Origin: Hypoxylon rubiginosum
Lineage: Eukaryota > Ascomycota > Sordariomycetes > Xylariales > Hypoxylaceae
Length of the DNA: 64,000 nt
Direction: 5' to 3'
Assembly (NCBI GenBank): GCA_902806565.1
Contig: CADCXA010000048.1
Location: 186,001 to 250,000 of the forward strand
Numbering within the stretch: position 1 is the stretch's first letter; each line of letters begins with the position of its first letter. The notes beneath the pieces are model-generated. The model ran no database searches, had not been told where the DNA came from, and saw only the letters and a program-made list of their open reading frames with translations. Shown piece by piece: positions 1 through 11,818 of this stretch. The position numbers were made by a program, and so were the translations under genes.

Positions 1-1291
1 AGGTGCCTAGGTAAGTTTACGTGTAATAAATAATTACTTACATATCCTGGAAACCTAGGTATACTATGTGGCCAAATGTTAAATTACACCTAGTCATCGC
101 TTTTTAGTTGGGCGACCTCGTCGTAACTTTGTTTCCGTCTCCTCTTCTCAGGCTTGGAGTCAAAGCCACAGCCTACAAGGCACACACACACATACGCGTA
201 CATGTAAGGAATGTAATGAATTCATACCTACTTTTCTTATGCACGGATGGAATAAGAGAGAGAACCCTATGTATGTACATAGGTTGGTGGGACTGGGGGA
301 GGACAGACGTGGGAGAAGTTACAAATGGTCGATATAAATAGAGGACTTACATGTACGTAGGCAGGGGAGTCTCATCAGCAATCCCCAAGCTGGTATCATC
401 ATTCATCAGCCATCAACCAGCTCTACCTACATGTAGGTAGCTGCCCCAGCTTGATCGCATATTCCTAGACCCCGTATCCCGCACCCCGTATCCGATGGTA
501 ATCTATTAGGCTTGGCATATCTATTACAATTATTAGAAAATACATGTCATCTCCTTTTTTTCAACACTGGGTAGTAATATAGTAGCCTCCATGTGGGTTA
601 GCTTCCTACATGTACAATACGTATACACATATATGTATATGGAAATCACCTATATCCTAATTAGGCAGGATTCTATGGATGGCCCCCCTTTGATCCGTGT
701 TAGCTCTATTCCGCTATCCGAGGTTCCCATAGGTACCTTCAAATGCATTAAAATTTCAGTCTCCAATCCGGATACCTTAGGTGCCTAAAGTACTGTACTA
801 CATGTAGGTAGGTATAAGTATAATAATAAGGTATACCTATCTTCTCCACCCAGAGATATATACCTCACCCTTAAGCGCGTATACCACATCATGATATTGC
901 GAGGCCTCTATAGGTGCGTATATATAAGTGTATAGGAGGTATGATGTAGATAGTATAGATGGAGATATGTAAAGTATAATACCTACCTACCTACACAAAG
1001 GGTAGGTAACCTACGTGTGAAGTAGCGAAACTAGATATACCTACATTACCTGCGTCATCCATTCAGGAGCCCAATAAGCAAGACGATATACTAAAGCATG
1101 TCATGCAAGTCATTCAAGCCACCCAAGCCATAAAAGAGAGTGCATGGATATAAACCAGCAACATGTACAATGGTTGTATGTAATGGGTAGGTTATTGAAT
1201 TCTATGAGTCCTCACCAATATACAAGTCTACAGCTCCCCTTCCTCTTTGCGACATCAACTATTAGACCAGTGCATCCTGAGGGATACTTGT
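1..1291. other. Intergenic region, no gene seen
   Basis: No open frame here looks like a protein. The sequence is AT-rich and full of short words such as CTACATGTAGGTAG, TACCTACCTACC and CCTAGGTATAC. These words recur throughout the intergenic DNA of the window. The right part is the 3' flank of the COX4 gene. Confidence 0.6.
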
Positions 1292-2186
1292 TCACCAGTA
1301 TTCCGGCTTGACGTAGTTGGCAAACGTCTTGGGCTCCTCGTAACCGTGGTGGTCGTGGTGACCGTGGCCATCATCCTGGGGTCCAACGTACTCCATCTTG
1401 TAGACGCTGCCGCACTCGGGGCATCGCTCCATCGGTCGCTCACGGGACATCTATAAATGACTAACATTAGTCGACTCTCCCTCCGATTTGCTCATATTTG
1501 CCAATTGAGCAAACTACATTGGCATTGGGTTAAAGAGGAAGACATACGCCGAGCCAGGTAACAATGTGGGAATCAGCCGGGGAGCCAGTGCAGCCAGCGT
1601 ACTGCTCGTCACCAGCAGACTTGACTAGGATAGGGTTCTCGATAGTTCCTAATATGCATGGTCAACCCAATTGTGTCCGCAGCAGGCCTATTCGAGCCAG
1701 GTTGAGTCCGCACCTTTCCGCGAAGCATCAAGAGGGCGCATGTCGAAGATGTCTACGCCCTCCATCTTGCCGAGAATCTCCAATCGCTCCAAACCGGTCG
1801 ACTGCTCGAGATCGGTAGGGACGGTACCGGGGGCGGCACCAGGTCCAATTAGGTCTTCCTCGCCCTTGATATCTGTATCGCGCGATGTCCAAGTCAATAA
1901 AAATCTCGTCCGCGATCCCGTCTTACTCAATTGAAGCATTAAAGAGCCGTACCGTTGAAGGATTTAATCTTCTGGCCGACGCTAGCGTGAGGCTCTACAT
2001 TCTTCGCATCGCCTAAGGTGTCCCAAGTCAGTTGTGCTGGTCAGGAATATAGCATCGTACGATGTCTATCTTGTCGCGAGGTGGGTTTTCCTTACGGCGG
2101 ATGGCGGAGACTGCAAAAGTCCGTCTGGCAACGGGAGAGACGGCGGCTCGACGGGCGACGGCCAAGGCGGAACGTTGCAAAAACAT
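1292..2186 (-). CDS. COX4: Cytochrome c oxidase subunit (yeast Cox4 / mammalian Vb family), mitochondrial
   Basis: Small nuclear-encoded subunit of respiratory complex IV, in the mitochondrial inner membrane on the matrix side. I read five exons on the minus strand: 2186-2096, 2012-1953, 1872-1714, 1648-1548 and 1450-1292. All join in frame to 189 residues, and all introns are GT-AG. The N-terminus (MFLQRSALAVARRAAVSPV...RRTF) is a classic arginine-rich presequence. The core contains GPGAAPGTVPTDLEQSTGLE and LEILGKMEGVDIFDM. The zinc-binding part has C-TGSPADSH and ERCPECGSVYKMEY, so the conserved Cys residues are present. The C-terminus is a His-rich stretch followed by a KPEYW end. The length is normal for filamentous fungi. 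Family and exon joins are very clear; only the untranslated ends are unknown. Confidence 0.93.
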
Positions 2187-3373
2187 GTCGGCGACAATTG
2201 GGTTCGATAGGAGGTGGGTTGATGTCGGGGCGTTGAGGGCGACGGTGACGTCTTTTTTGGTTTTTGTATATGAATTAGAAAAGAGGGATTTGCGAGTGGT
2301 CTGATTTGAGGATTGCTTCCGAAGCTTTGGGGAGGCATTGGCTGTCTCCTTGGCCCGAGCCCGATCGAACAAGGTCCTTTCCCCATTTGGGAGCTTAGGC
2401 GAGGTAACCCCACAATCGTTAGTCATCCATTGAGCTCATCTAACTCTCCGACTGTCAAAGTCCAAGTCCAAGTCACATGATCTGTCTACGAATTTCTATA
2501 TGCAACTTGATCCGCAAGTGGCTCGACACCTGCCATCTACTTCCAGCAAAGTCCCAATTAAGACCACCCACACTCATCACCTTGCATAGGAACAAGAACA
2601 CCCGAGCAAGCAACCCAAAATCCGGCCATCTTTATAATGTTGCCTGACTAAGCTGCTTCCTAGGTATGATTATACCTTGTACGCAAGGCAAAGGCAGCAA
2701 CATGTTGGTTGAGAGGCAGAGAGGCTATGCGCGGAAAATACAACCTTCACGCTTGATTCTCTGCATGTCCACCTCCAACCTTGATCACCTACGTATCAGG
2801 TTACATAGATCTAGACCACGGTAATACCGACAGCCTAGATTACAGCCTCAGCATCGCTTCCTTCTAGGAGGCTTCCACCAACCAGGTAGGGAGGCATCCA
2901 TATGCGACCCGGCATCGAGGTCTTCTGATATCTTTGTTGCCTGGTGTTACACACACGGAACACGCGCGGCGACGTGGCGATTATGCGCTGCCTCATGCAA
3001 GTCATTCTTTAACTGGCCGAACGCCAAGGCAGTGGCAATATGTCACTGAGGACTATCTACGTCGAGACGCCCAGGGCAGTAACAAAGACAGCGACAAATG
3101 ACTCCAGAAATGGCTCATTCACTGCCATGGCATATCGGCAATGATAGTGCGGTGTGCTATCTGAAACTGCCTTATTTTCTCTACCAGTGATAGCCCAGGC
3201 AGTGGTTTTCGCAATGCTGAAAATTCGAGCAGTTCTATTAATATTTTCTAAGACTCGCAATCCGCCCTCCAATGCTCCAATGCTCGCGCGATGGCGCACC
3301 AATAGTCTTTGTACTCCAATTCTAACCAACGGTTTAAGGGTCTATGATATGAGAGCCAAGGCACACACCCTAA
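2187..3373. other. Intergenic region between COX4 promoter and the Nudix gene 3' end
   Basis: This holds the COX4 promoter and 5' leader, then the downstream flank of the Nudix gene. Short open frames at 3057-3441 on both strands show no recognisable motif and no splice-supported extension. No RNA gene was seen. Confidence 0.5.
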
Positions 3374-3949
3374 TTAGTTCAAGGTTGCCTTCCCTTTCAT
3401 CATCTCAAAGGCCTCATAGACTGCGAGCTGCTGCTCCTTGAACGTGTAAAGGAAGTCAACATCGCCACACCTGCCCGCCTTAGCCTCCTCCTCGGTGACC
3501 CACAAGAATGCCTGGTGCTCGTTCGGGTCCAACTTGACGTCGTACCCTTCGACCTGGGTCAAGAAGGAAAACTTGCACATGCGCGTTCCTCGACGGGTGG
3601 AAAAGGGAATGCCTTCACCGACAAGAGTGTCGATAGACTTGGCGCAGAGTGCGCTCTCTTCCCACAGCTCACGCGCAACGGCGTGGAGCAGAGACTCGTC
3701 TTCAAAGTCGCATGCTCCGCCCGGTATCTCCCACAGCAGCGGTAATGAGTCGTGCGCGGCTCGCTGTACAAGGAGCAGTTTGCCGTCCTCGTTGAACACG
3801 AAAGCGCCTACGGCAATACCCTTGAATGTGGGATGCGCGCCCAGGTATGCTTGCAACGACAGTTTGAAAGGGGCCAGAGAGGGCGAGAAGGTGAAGTTGG
3901 TGGGTGCGGATGGCGCAGATCCCGCAGGCGCTTCTGTTGCTTTGGCCAT
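3374..3949 (-). CDS. Nudix hydrolase domain protein
   Basis: Single-exon protein of 191 residues. Nudix enzymes hydrolyse nucleoside diphosphates linked to another moiety; the substrate cannot be read from sequence. Residues 43-65 (FKGIAVGAFVF...KLLLVQRA) form the first strands of the fold. The Nudix box starts at the IPGG of residues 75-78 and runs through E85 to RELWEES at 93-99. It has one extra residue between PGG and the first Glu and a Ser where the consensus has Gly. I recall both changes from fungal cytosolic homologues. The metal-binding Glu residues of REL-EE are present. There is no signal peptide or membrane segment, so it is probably cytosolic. The first ATG of the frame gives a usual length. 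Confidence 0.85.
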   Translation of the reverse strand: MAKATEAPAGSAPSAPTNFTFSPSLAPFKLSLQAYLGAHPTFKGIAVGAFVFNEDGKLLLVQRAAHDSLPLLWEIPGGACDFEDESLLHAVARELWEESALCAKSIDTLVGEGIPFSTRRGTRMCKFSFLTQVEGYDVKLDPNEHQAFLWVTEEEAKAGRCGDVDFLYTFKEQQLAVYEAFEMMKGKATLN

Positions 3950-6900
3950 TTTCGAGCGGACAAGGTAGGTTGATCGGTATGAACCACCTTTGATATGCTA
4001 TATGCTTCAGGGAAAACTTGGGGTCGAAAAAGAGTAAGCAGATTTTTTTTTCTCTTTGAACCACCCAATTGCTAGTGTAAACTTGACTGATCTGGAGTTG
4101 ACCTTGAGGGAATTAGCCTGGCATAGTATACATGGGAGATAAGATATTTATATAATGGTTTGAGAATAGGTCCCAGGTTCCAGACCCCAGGTTAACAATT
4201 CGTTCCGTCTGAGACCCAGATGTGTTCAAGGTTTTTCGGGCTAGTCAGTTGATCCAAAAAATGACCAGTCAACCCCCGGACACCTGTCAGACCTATACTA
4301 TCCCTTTTAGGCTTTCCCCGTAAGACGGTAAGACGCGTGAGGCTGAATACAATAACTCCTAAACTCCTAACACTGCAGGTGAAAGTGCACTTACAGGGGC
4401 AGATGGGAGAGAAGAAGCCTCAATGCCCTCGATATGGCGTGCTTCCGTATCCACTCCTCCACCTACTAATGGCAAACTTAGCCGAGTTGCCATCAACAGT
4501 TCCAATATACAGCTACTAACAACCAACAACCAACATCCAGTCTTCAGCCTACTGCAGCGGTTTCAGGCAGCTGTTATTCATCTGGCTACCTAATCGCTCA
4601 TTTATCGTAAAGGATCCACCAGATGACGGCGACCTAGAATCTCACCACAAAGAACAATTGGGTGCCCTGTTTCGACGGTGTGGGCCGCTACAGATGGTGG
4701 TCCCATGCTTGAGATAGGCAGCTCTTAGAACACCATAAGCGTATGTGTATGTATACCGCGAGGTGGGTGCGAAGGATCTGAAAGCGCAGTGGCGTTGTCT
4801 GAGTTTTCGCATTGCATTGCTTAACTATTTGAGTCCATTGACTTCTTCATCGGCAATGTAGACAGGAACACTAGACGTGCCCAAGACAAGACATCCCTTT
4901 CTGATAGGCCGTAGAAGGGTAGGCATTAGTTGTGGCGAACACAAACTCCAGAATCATGCAGGTACCATATAAAAAAGGTGTCTCAGTTGTCACCGACGGG
5001 TAGAGCAGGTAGACGGGCAGTTTAATGGTGGTGGTCAAATAATACAGTGCATGAAACCGCAGGTGCACAGTTATTCAACGTCTAACATCGAAATCTAGGG
5101 CTACGTTAGTCTGCTATAAACCGAGACTATCATGGACAACTAGGTCTTGGGCGGTATAAAGTACACACTGTGTGAAGGCTCAATTCAGAAGAGCCTTAGG
5201 ACTAAGTCTAGCCCATTCGAACGGACAGCACATATAGCCGTGATATGCGCATCTAAGTGGATCTCCAATACACTCAAGGATCTCTCTTCCTTGCCCCTTA
5301 AGCAACCCTATCTAGAAGCCTGATGTTAACTACCAGCCCCGTACTACCTCGGAAGTGTAACTATCGGTCACTTACCAACGAGGCAAAATAAGACGAAAGC
5401 CCCATTGGCCCGTATACACGAACTCCTATAACAGGCAACACGTATTGGAACCTCACATCTTAACTCAGATGCCGGACTTCTCGGGGTGCTTTACTTCGCA
5501 AATTGCTAGGAGTCGTATATACTATAACCATCGATGGAGGCATCTGTTCAAATAGTCTGTCTTGTACAACTTAACTAATCCAACTTTCACAGATGACGTG
5601 CAAGTTAAGCCGCTCTCGTACTACCTCAGGCAAGTACTGTACTCTTACAGACTTCCACAACGTTGGCTACTGACCTTCCTTGCCTCAATCCATTCAGCTG
5701 GCGAAATTTCCTTTTATCGAGGGGGAAAAAAAGCATAGAGTGTCTCACTCATAAGGGGCTTGGTAGAGGGGTCATACCTAGGTACCGGTAATAGTTGCCA
5801 TATGTATCAGCCAGCGACCCGACAGAGTGGCAGGGCTTCTCACCAATTCTAAATTTAACGAAGCGCGTGGGTTCTGATTCATTTTTTATATATATAGCGT
5901 ATTTTGATCTATCGAGGTATGAATACCTAAATGTCCCAATAGATATCCTAAGAATGCTGCCGAGATTTCCCTTCTACAGTTCCCAGATAAAAGACATGTT
6001 GAAGATACCAATTTCTTTTACGAATCTGTAGCTACCTGCCCAGGTGCCTAAATCAACGAAGAACGATGCAGTCTGTCAGTGTACAAGAGGGAAATCATAG
6101 TTTTCCCTCAGCATGCAGCCAAAATAACGACGCCGGTGCTTGCCTTGCAGGGTAACGCTTGTAGGCCTGGCTTGACTCTGTCTACTTGGAAGGCTGGGAA
6201 GGTTAGGAGGCGGTAATATTGGACAGGGTACCCATAGAATCTGATGATATCGGGACCGACAGTCTCTCGCTAGCTAGGGGAGTTGGAGAAAGGGACGTCG
6301 GCGAGTTCGTTACTAGAATGAGGCGTGCGCTAAGGATAGTAGTAAAGGGTAATTGCAAACCACTACTGGCCGTGCTCAAGAATTGACAAGACTGGATGAA
6401 AATATAGGATCGATCAGCTATTGTCAAGAAAAAGAACATGCTTCAACTCGACAATGGCTAGCTCGGTGGTTACTCCAACAGCTGCAAGTCGGGTTCATGT
6501 AAACCGTGAGAGCATGGCGAAGAAGGAATTTCCTATTTCAATATTCTCCTGCATGTAAATGGGTGGATAATGAATAGCTGATTAGTTATCTTGGTCATGA
6601 CGGAGCCGGTGGTATCGGTGCTTCCACGTATTGAAACGGCATCATTTTGCCCTTGGAAGAATTACGAGCTCCGGTCCGTATCTCCCTCGCGCCGGTCGCC
6701 GAAACATGCGGTTCTCGCCGAGTGGCGGAATTATTCGTCGGTTTACAGCGCTTGAGCAGTACGAATAAAACGCGGGCCACGGAGGTATCATCGACTTCGC
6801 GCTTAGCCTGAGTTTAGATACTCTTGAGCAGATGGCTCGTCGGTGTCTTGAGCTATCCCAAGCCCCGATTGGTACCAAGACTAGAGACGAAGAGAGCTGA

Positions 6901-8100
6901 AGAAGAAAAGCAAACATTAACCCAGACCTTAAAATGGTGATTGGTGATCCGTTTCTAGGACTTCACGTCCACGAGAGAAAGATAGAGAAGAGAGGCCGAT
7001 TACATACTAGTGATATAACTAACACTAACACAACGGGCCGTCTCTACTCGCCCCCTTGAACTTAACCCCTACAGGATATCGTGGGGTTTTGTACTCAATC
7101 GGGGCTGGTGCGGCTGGACCCGGCTAGGGGAGAGGGGCCTGTGGAGAGGCTTCTGTCAAACTTCACACATGGACGAAACCCTTGGTCTGATCTATCCCGG
7201 TTAGTTTTTCTTCTTTACAACTCGGTTAGCAAACGCGGCCGTACTTCGTACTGCGATACAGTATCCGAACAACACGCTTATCAAGGTCCTCATATTTTCC
7301 GAGTTGGAGCTGTTTGTCATGAATTACAATCTCAGTTCGACAAGACAACCAACCAACCATGCGGTCTCGATGATTCACTGTAAGAGGTAAGTTGGAGCTT
7401 GGCTATACCCTGCTGTATGGAGTCCATCTTACTACACTACACGTACAATACGCCGAGCCCAAGTTACGCTGAAACGCTCCTGTCAACAGGCAAATTGGCG
7501 ATGCCCAGAGCCGCAAGATGCGAGTCGGGAACCCCTGCGCCATACCTTTTGAGGTCTCGGCAGTGGACAGCCAGCTCAATGGCTCACCGGGGGGGTTGTT
7601 GGTCGATTGGTCTGGCGATATTCTCTCCAATTGAACTCCGTTCCCGTTTCCTAGTGATCTTCTTCTCACTTTCTTCATTTGCTTGTCACTTTCTTGCCTG
7701 CAAACACTTTGCTACGGCATTTCTCTCCTTTTTTCTTTCGTGTTGGCATCCGACCGGTCGGCTCTCGGCATTATTTTCTTAATTTTCTTAATTTTCTTAT
7801 TTAATATTTTACTTCCGGCTCTGCCGTGACTTTCGCGCTCCTTGTCGTGGCCGCCGTTCGTTCCCATCCGGACATCCTCGAAGGATCTGCTCATTCATTT
7901 CATCTATTCGCCGGACTGTGAGACAGATAGCAAGGTAAACAGGTAGCTGCTGGGCCAGCGACGGAACGGCCAGTAGCGATAAACCCTAAGGCGAACTTCG
8001 GAATCTTTATATCTACTTCTCTTCGTGGTTCGAACTGGAGCAGCGGTGGTCCATGCAGAACTTCGGACAATAGTACTCTTTAAAACTCTTCTGCCCAGAA
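3950..8100. other. Long gene-free stretch (about 4 kb)
   Basis: I find no convincing gene. The open frames at 4337-4519, 5795-6031, 6203-6439, 6595-6917, 7081-7383 and 7399-7782 show no family motif, no clear codon bias and no plausible exon partners. The 3' end is the promoter of the aspartic protease, and there is a polypyrimidine-rich stretch around 7620-7800. It could hide an unannotated non-coding transcript or a decayed transposon that is not recognisable by eye. Confidence 0.45.
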
Positions 8101-9785
8101 ATGGCAGCCCGACTCATCTTCATCCTTCATTTGATAATAGGGTTTTATTGTCACGTCTCTGCTCTCGAGCGCCGCGATAGTCACTATGTCAAGTTGCCTG
8201 TCGTACACTCCACGAATAAAAATGTATTCTCTGATTTTGGGGATAAGCGGGCGATAGCTACAGTGCCACTGGCAAACAGATCTGATGTAGCATATTATGC
8301 GCAACGTTCGTAATCCCTCCTTCGTCTCAAGTGGCTCTTACTAAGCTGTGAAAGTGAACATTGGCACGCCGGCGCAGCAAATCTATGTCCAATTGGATAC
8401 AGGCTCGTTCGAGCTGTGGGTAAATCCTGATTGTTCCGACCTTTCAGGCTCTGCCGACATCAGGTTTTGCCGGGCGGTAGGACATTACGATTCAGCGTCA
8501 TCGTCCACTGCTACGCAACTAGCCGGCACGAAGACACTACGGTACGGCATTGGCAGCGCTGATATCCAGTATGTAACCGATGACATTGGCCTTGGTGGCA
8601 CAAGTGAGTTTCTTCCTACAGACTATCACAGTAAGGTTTCGAGTCTGACTTGTAAGCAGACGCACAACTTAAGGGGGTTCAATTCGGAGTTGCGACAGAT
8701 ACGACAGACGAATTCGCCGGTATTCTGGGTATCGGCCACGGACTGAATGTGACTATTCGCTACAAGAATTTCATCGATGAATTAGAGAGCCAAGGGGTAA
8801 CGGAGACGAAGGCTTTCAGCTTAGCCCTCGGAAGCAAGGACGAGCAGGAAGGCGTCGTCATCTTCGGGGGGTTGGACACCAGCAAGTTCACCGGCACCCT
8901 TCAAACGTTGCCTATCCTCGCCGCGAAAGATTCTCCCGATCAAGTACCGAGATACTGGGTGAACTTGACGTCCTTATCCCTTACGCCCCCGAGTGGCGGG
9001 ACGAAGCAGTACGAGAACACCACGATGGCCGTTTTCCTTGATAGCGGTGCTACTCTCACTTTGCTTCCAACAAATCTGGCAAATGCGATTGCGGCGGATT
9101 TCGGTGCCGATGCTACGGACGCTAATGGATTCTACCCGGTTAGCTGCTCCCTCAACGACTTGCAGGGCACACTCAATTTTGCGTTCGACGGCGTGACGAT
9201 ACGTGTGCCCTATAATGAGGTGGTGAGAGAGCTCCAAACGAGCTTCGGCACGCAGTGTTATCTAGGTATTAGTCCGAGCGACGATTTCATTCTTCTGGGC
9301 GATACCATGCTGCGCTCTGCTTATGGTGAGTTTGGTCTCTAGTATCTCCACCCCGGCACGGGGGCGGAGAGTCAATTCTCGACTACCGGAGTACTAACCC
9401 CCTTTCCCCTATAGCTGTCTTTGACCAGACAAACAACGCCATCCACTTGGCGCAATACGTCAACTGCGGCACGAATGAGATGGAGATCACGGACGCGACG
9501 AATATGACGGCCATCAAAGGCGACTGCGACGCACCGGCTGCCAAAAACGCAGCATCTACTACATCGTCAAGCAGTATCCCAAGCGCTACGCCTACGCTGA
9601 CTGTGGGCACGACTGCGGTCACGACAGGATCAGCAAGGACTACCTCATCTGCCGCAGGCGCGAGCGCGAGTGCAGGCGCGTCGACGGTGGCGGAATCATC
9701 GAGTCCTCAAGTGCGCCTCGGATGGTGGACGGGGTTGGCTATAGCCGCTTTCTGGATGGCTATGGTTAAACGAGACCTGAGTTGA
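8101..9785 (+). CDS. Secreted pepsin-type aspartic protease, probably cell-surface anchored
   Basis: Family A1 aspartic protease of the yapsin/candidapepsin type, expected in the secretory pathway or cell wall. Exons are 8101-8305, 8346-8603, 8660-9325 and 9415-9785, giving 499 residues. The first intron is only 40 bases with a weak GTTCGT donor, so that junction is the least certain. Residues 1-21 are a hydrophobic signal peptide. The first catalytic motif is LDTGS (Asp about 86) after VKVNIGTPAQQ. The second is FLDSGATLTLLP (Asp about 282). The flap region and the ILGIGHG and GVVIFGGLD signatures are present. After the C-terminal lobe (LGDTMLRSAYAVFDQ) comes a Ser/Thr/Ala-rich linker and a terminal hydrophobic segment (GLAIAAFWMAM). 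That fits a GPI signal or a membrane anchor, although the tail ends with charged residues. Confidence 0.88.
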
Positions 9786-10384
9786 ATACTTACTGTATTT
9801 GATGTAAATACTTGAGATTTTAACGACATTTAGATTACATTAGCATAGTAAGCGAGCCTGCATTGTATTTTCACCATTTTGTTAACTTCCTTCATGGTGC
9901 TATTAATGAGTCGTGCCCTAGCTTCTCTGTATACCTACGAGACGCGTGAGGAGGGCGTGGTGACAATTTCTAGGTATCTGCAATTATCTTTCTCTTCTAC
10001 ATCAAGCAACAAATAGTCGCTAAGTTGCGATATAATGATCACCTGCTTGATGTCTACTCATTAGTAGTGCTAGCGAGTTTCTCAAACCGTCCCAAGTTCA
10101 ACTTTTTATATTAAGCCCAGTCCTATCATCGGAAAGACTACAAATGTCGTACTGAGTAAGGTAGAGTAAAAGGCATGTGATTCTTCTATCATGTATTCCA
10201 ACATTGTTACATGGAGCCGAAATTAGACACCAATCTCCCTGTGGTAGTACCTAAATAATGCTAGGGAGATGACTTGGGTTTTCATCCATGTATAAGGGTT
10301 AGCACTAACAACCTCCTAGGTACGTTCAGGAATATTGAACTATTTCGTATTTTTCTAGCAAGTATAATAGGTATGGAATATACA
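9786..10384. other. Intergenic region between convergent genes
   Basis: Shared 3' flank of the aspartic protease and the acyltransferase. It is AT-rich, with no coding signal or RNA gene seen. Confidence 0.5.
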
Positions 10385-11818
10385 TCATCGTGCACTCTGT
10401 GGTGCGGCACATTTCTTCTCAAACCACTTAGCGAAATTCGTCGAAGGAACATCGACTCCTCTCCAGAACATGTCGGAGGCCCATATGATGATAGGAAAAT
10501 ACAACGTTGTCGACACAATATAGCTGATAGCGTAAGGCCAGAAGCCCTCCTTGCCGATATGATCCCAACAGCCGTTGAGTAGCCACTTGCCGATCGTCCG
10601 ATTTCCGAGACCATGGACGAGATAGAGAGCAAAGCTTATCCGTCCGAGATATCGAGCCGGCCGCGTGAGAAAGATGGATTGGACAGAGGGTAGAAATGCC
10701 ATTGGGCCCACGACCAGCATGGCGCCGACGGCTAGCCAAAACCGGCGGCGGTAGGCCGTGAACGGCCAGACATATTTAGACCACATATAGCCGGGTGTCG
10801 CGGTATTATGATCTCGAGGGTAGCCGCAAAGGAATAGGCCCAGCACAATAGCGAGCCCGAGGATGACATTAACTATCCTCCTTGCTGATGGGTTCTTGGG
10901 CTTCTGGAGTAGGACTTCAAGCTCCGCGAGGATCATGCCGGCGATGAAGAGAGCGACATCCCAGCGCTTGTGGCCGAAGCAATGGGCCATGAGTAACGTC
11001 TCGACAGCTAATCGAATCGCAGTCCGCGTCTTTGCTAGTCCGACGATCATGAGGAAAACGACCATGGAGCCCCTAAATTCGACAGCTATAGACCATAGCT
11101 GCGGGTTATAGAAACCGGAGAAGTCCGTCGACCAGTCCCACGGATTGCTCTCCATGTCGAGATACTCGAGGTAGGAAGACAGTCCGTGCTTGAACGGCTG
11201 GCCGTTCACCTTCTTCGGCACGTGCACGATGTCGAGGTAGGCGCACAGGAAGGCCATGGTGCTGGAGGCGAAGGCCGGGAGGAAGAGGCGGATGGCGCGG
11301 CGGAAGGTGAGCGAGGTCAGGCCCGAGAGCAGCTCGGCGTGCTCGTGGCGGTGCATCCGCTGGACGAAGCGGTGGGAGAGCACGAAGCCGGAGACGACGA
11401 AGAAGACCGAGACCATGGCGGCGCCCGAGTAAACGATGCGGACGAACGGCAGGAGCCAGAAGGACGTATTGTCCTTGTACCCCCACCCCGAATTCACGGA
11501 CGGGTAGGGGATGTGCGTCCAGTGCAGGATGAAGACAATGAGCGAGGCGACGCCGCGGACGCCGTCGAGGTACTCGGTCGAGTGCGGCTTCCTCGACAGC
11601 GCGCCCGGCTTCTCAGTCGCGTCGGGGACCGGCGACCGCTTCCCCAGAAAGCTCGGCCGCATGAAGGCGAGACATTGCCAGAATGCCGCCCGAGGCGAGA
11701 ACGGGGGAAGGCTAATTCCCAACTGGGACGGCCGCCTTGTGCGAGCCGACTCTTCTGGTGACAGCTGGGGGAGAAGCGACTCTTCGTCTTCCCTAGCCGG
11801 GTTGCCGGCTAGATACAT
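10385..11818 (-). CDS. Acyltransferase 3 (OafA/OPGC-like) integral membrane protein
   Basis: Single-exon protein of 477 residues in the acyltransferase-3 family, multi-pass membrane enzymes that transfer acyl groups, usually to sugars or secondary metabolites. The N-terminal 80 residues are polar. The family signature then begins with STEYLDGVRGVASLIVFILH, whose His is the likely catalytic residue, followed by HWTHIPYP. Later signatures are VFFVVSGFVLSHR, FRRAIRLFLPAF, FYNPQLWSIAVEFRGS and RPARYLGRISFALYLVHG. About ten hydrophobic segments are visible. The substrate is unknown. No biosynthetic cluster partner lies nearby; the neighbours are a protease and a Stealth transferase. Confidence 0.87.
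   Translation of the reverse strand: MYLAGNPAREDEESLLPQLSPEESARTRRPSQLGISLPPFSPRAAFWQCLAFMRPSFLGKRSPVPDATEKPGALSRKPHSTEYLDGVRGVASLIVFILHWTHIPYPSVNSGWGYKDNTSFWLLPFVRIVYSGAAMVSVFFVVSGFVLSHRFVQRMHRHEHAELLSGLTSLTFRRAIRLFLPAFASSTMAFLCAYLDIVHVPKKVNGQPFKHGLSSYLEYLDMESNPWDWSTDFSGFYNPQLWSIAVEFRGSMVVFLMIVGLAKTRTAIRLAVETLLMAHCFGHKRWDVALFIAGMILAELEVLLQKPKNPSARRIVNVILGLAIVLGLFLCGYPRDHNTATPGYMWSKYVWPFTAYRRRFWLAVGAMLVVGPMAFLPSVQSIFLTRPARYLGRISFALYLVHGLGNRTIGKWLLNGCWDHIGKEGFWPYAISYIVSTTLYFPIIIWASDMFWRGVDVPSTNFAKWFEKKCAAPQSAR

Noticed and set aside
7399..7782. 127-residue plus-strand frame upstream of the aspartic protease
   Set aside because: Phe/Leu/Ser-rich translation of a pyrimidine-rich stretch, with no domain or exon partner.
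11186..11761. 191-residue plus frame opposite the acyltransferase
   Set aside because: Glu/Arg/Gly-rich antisense shadow of the acyltransferase-3 coding exon.
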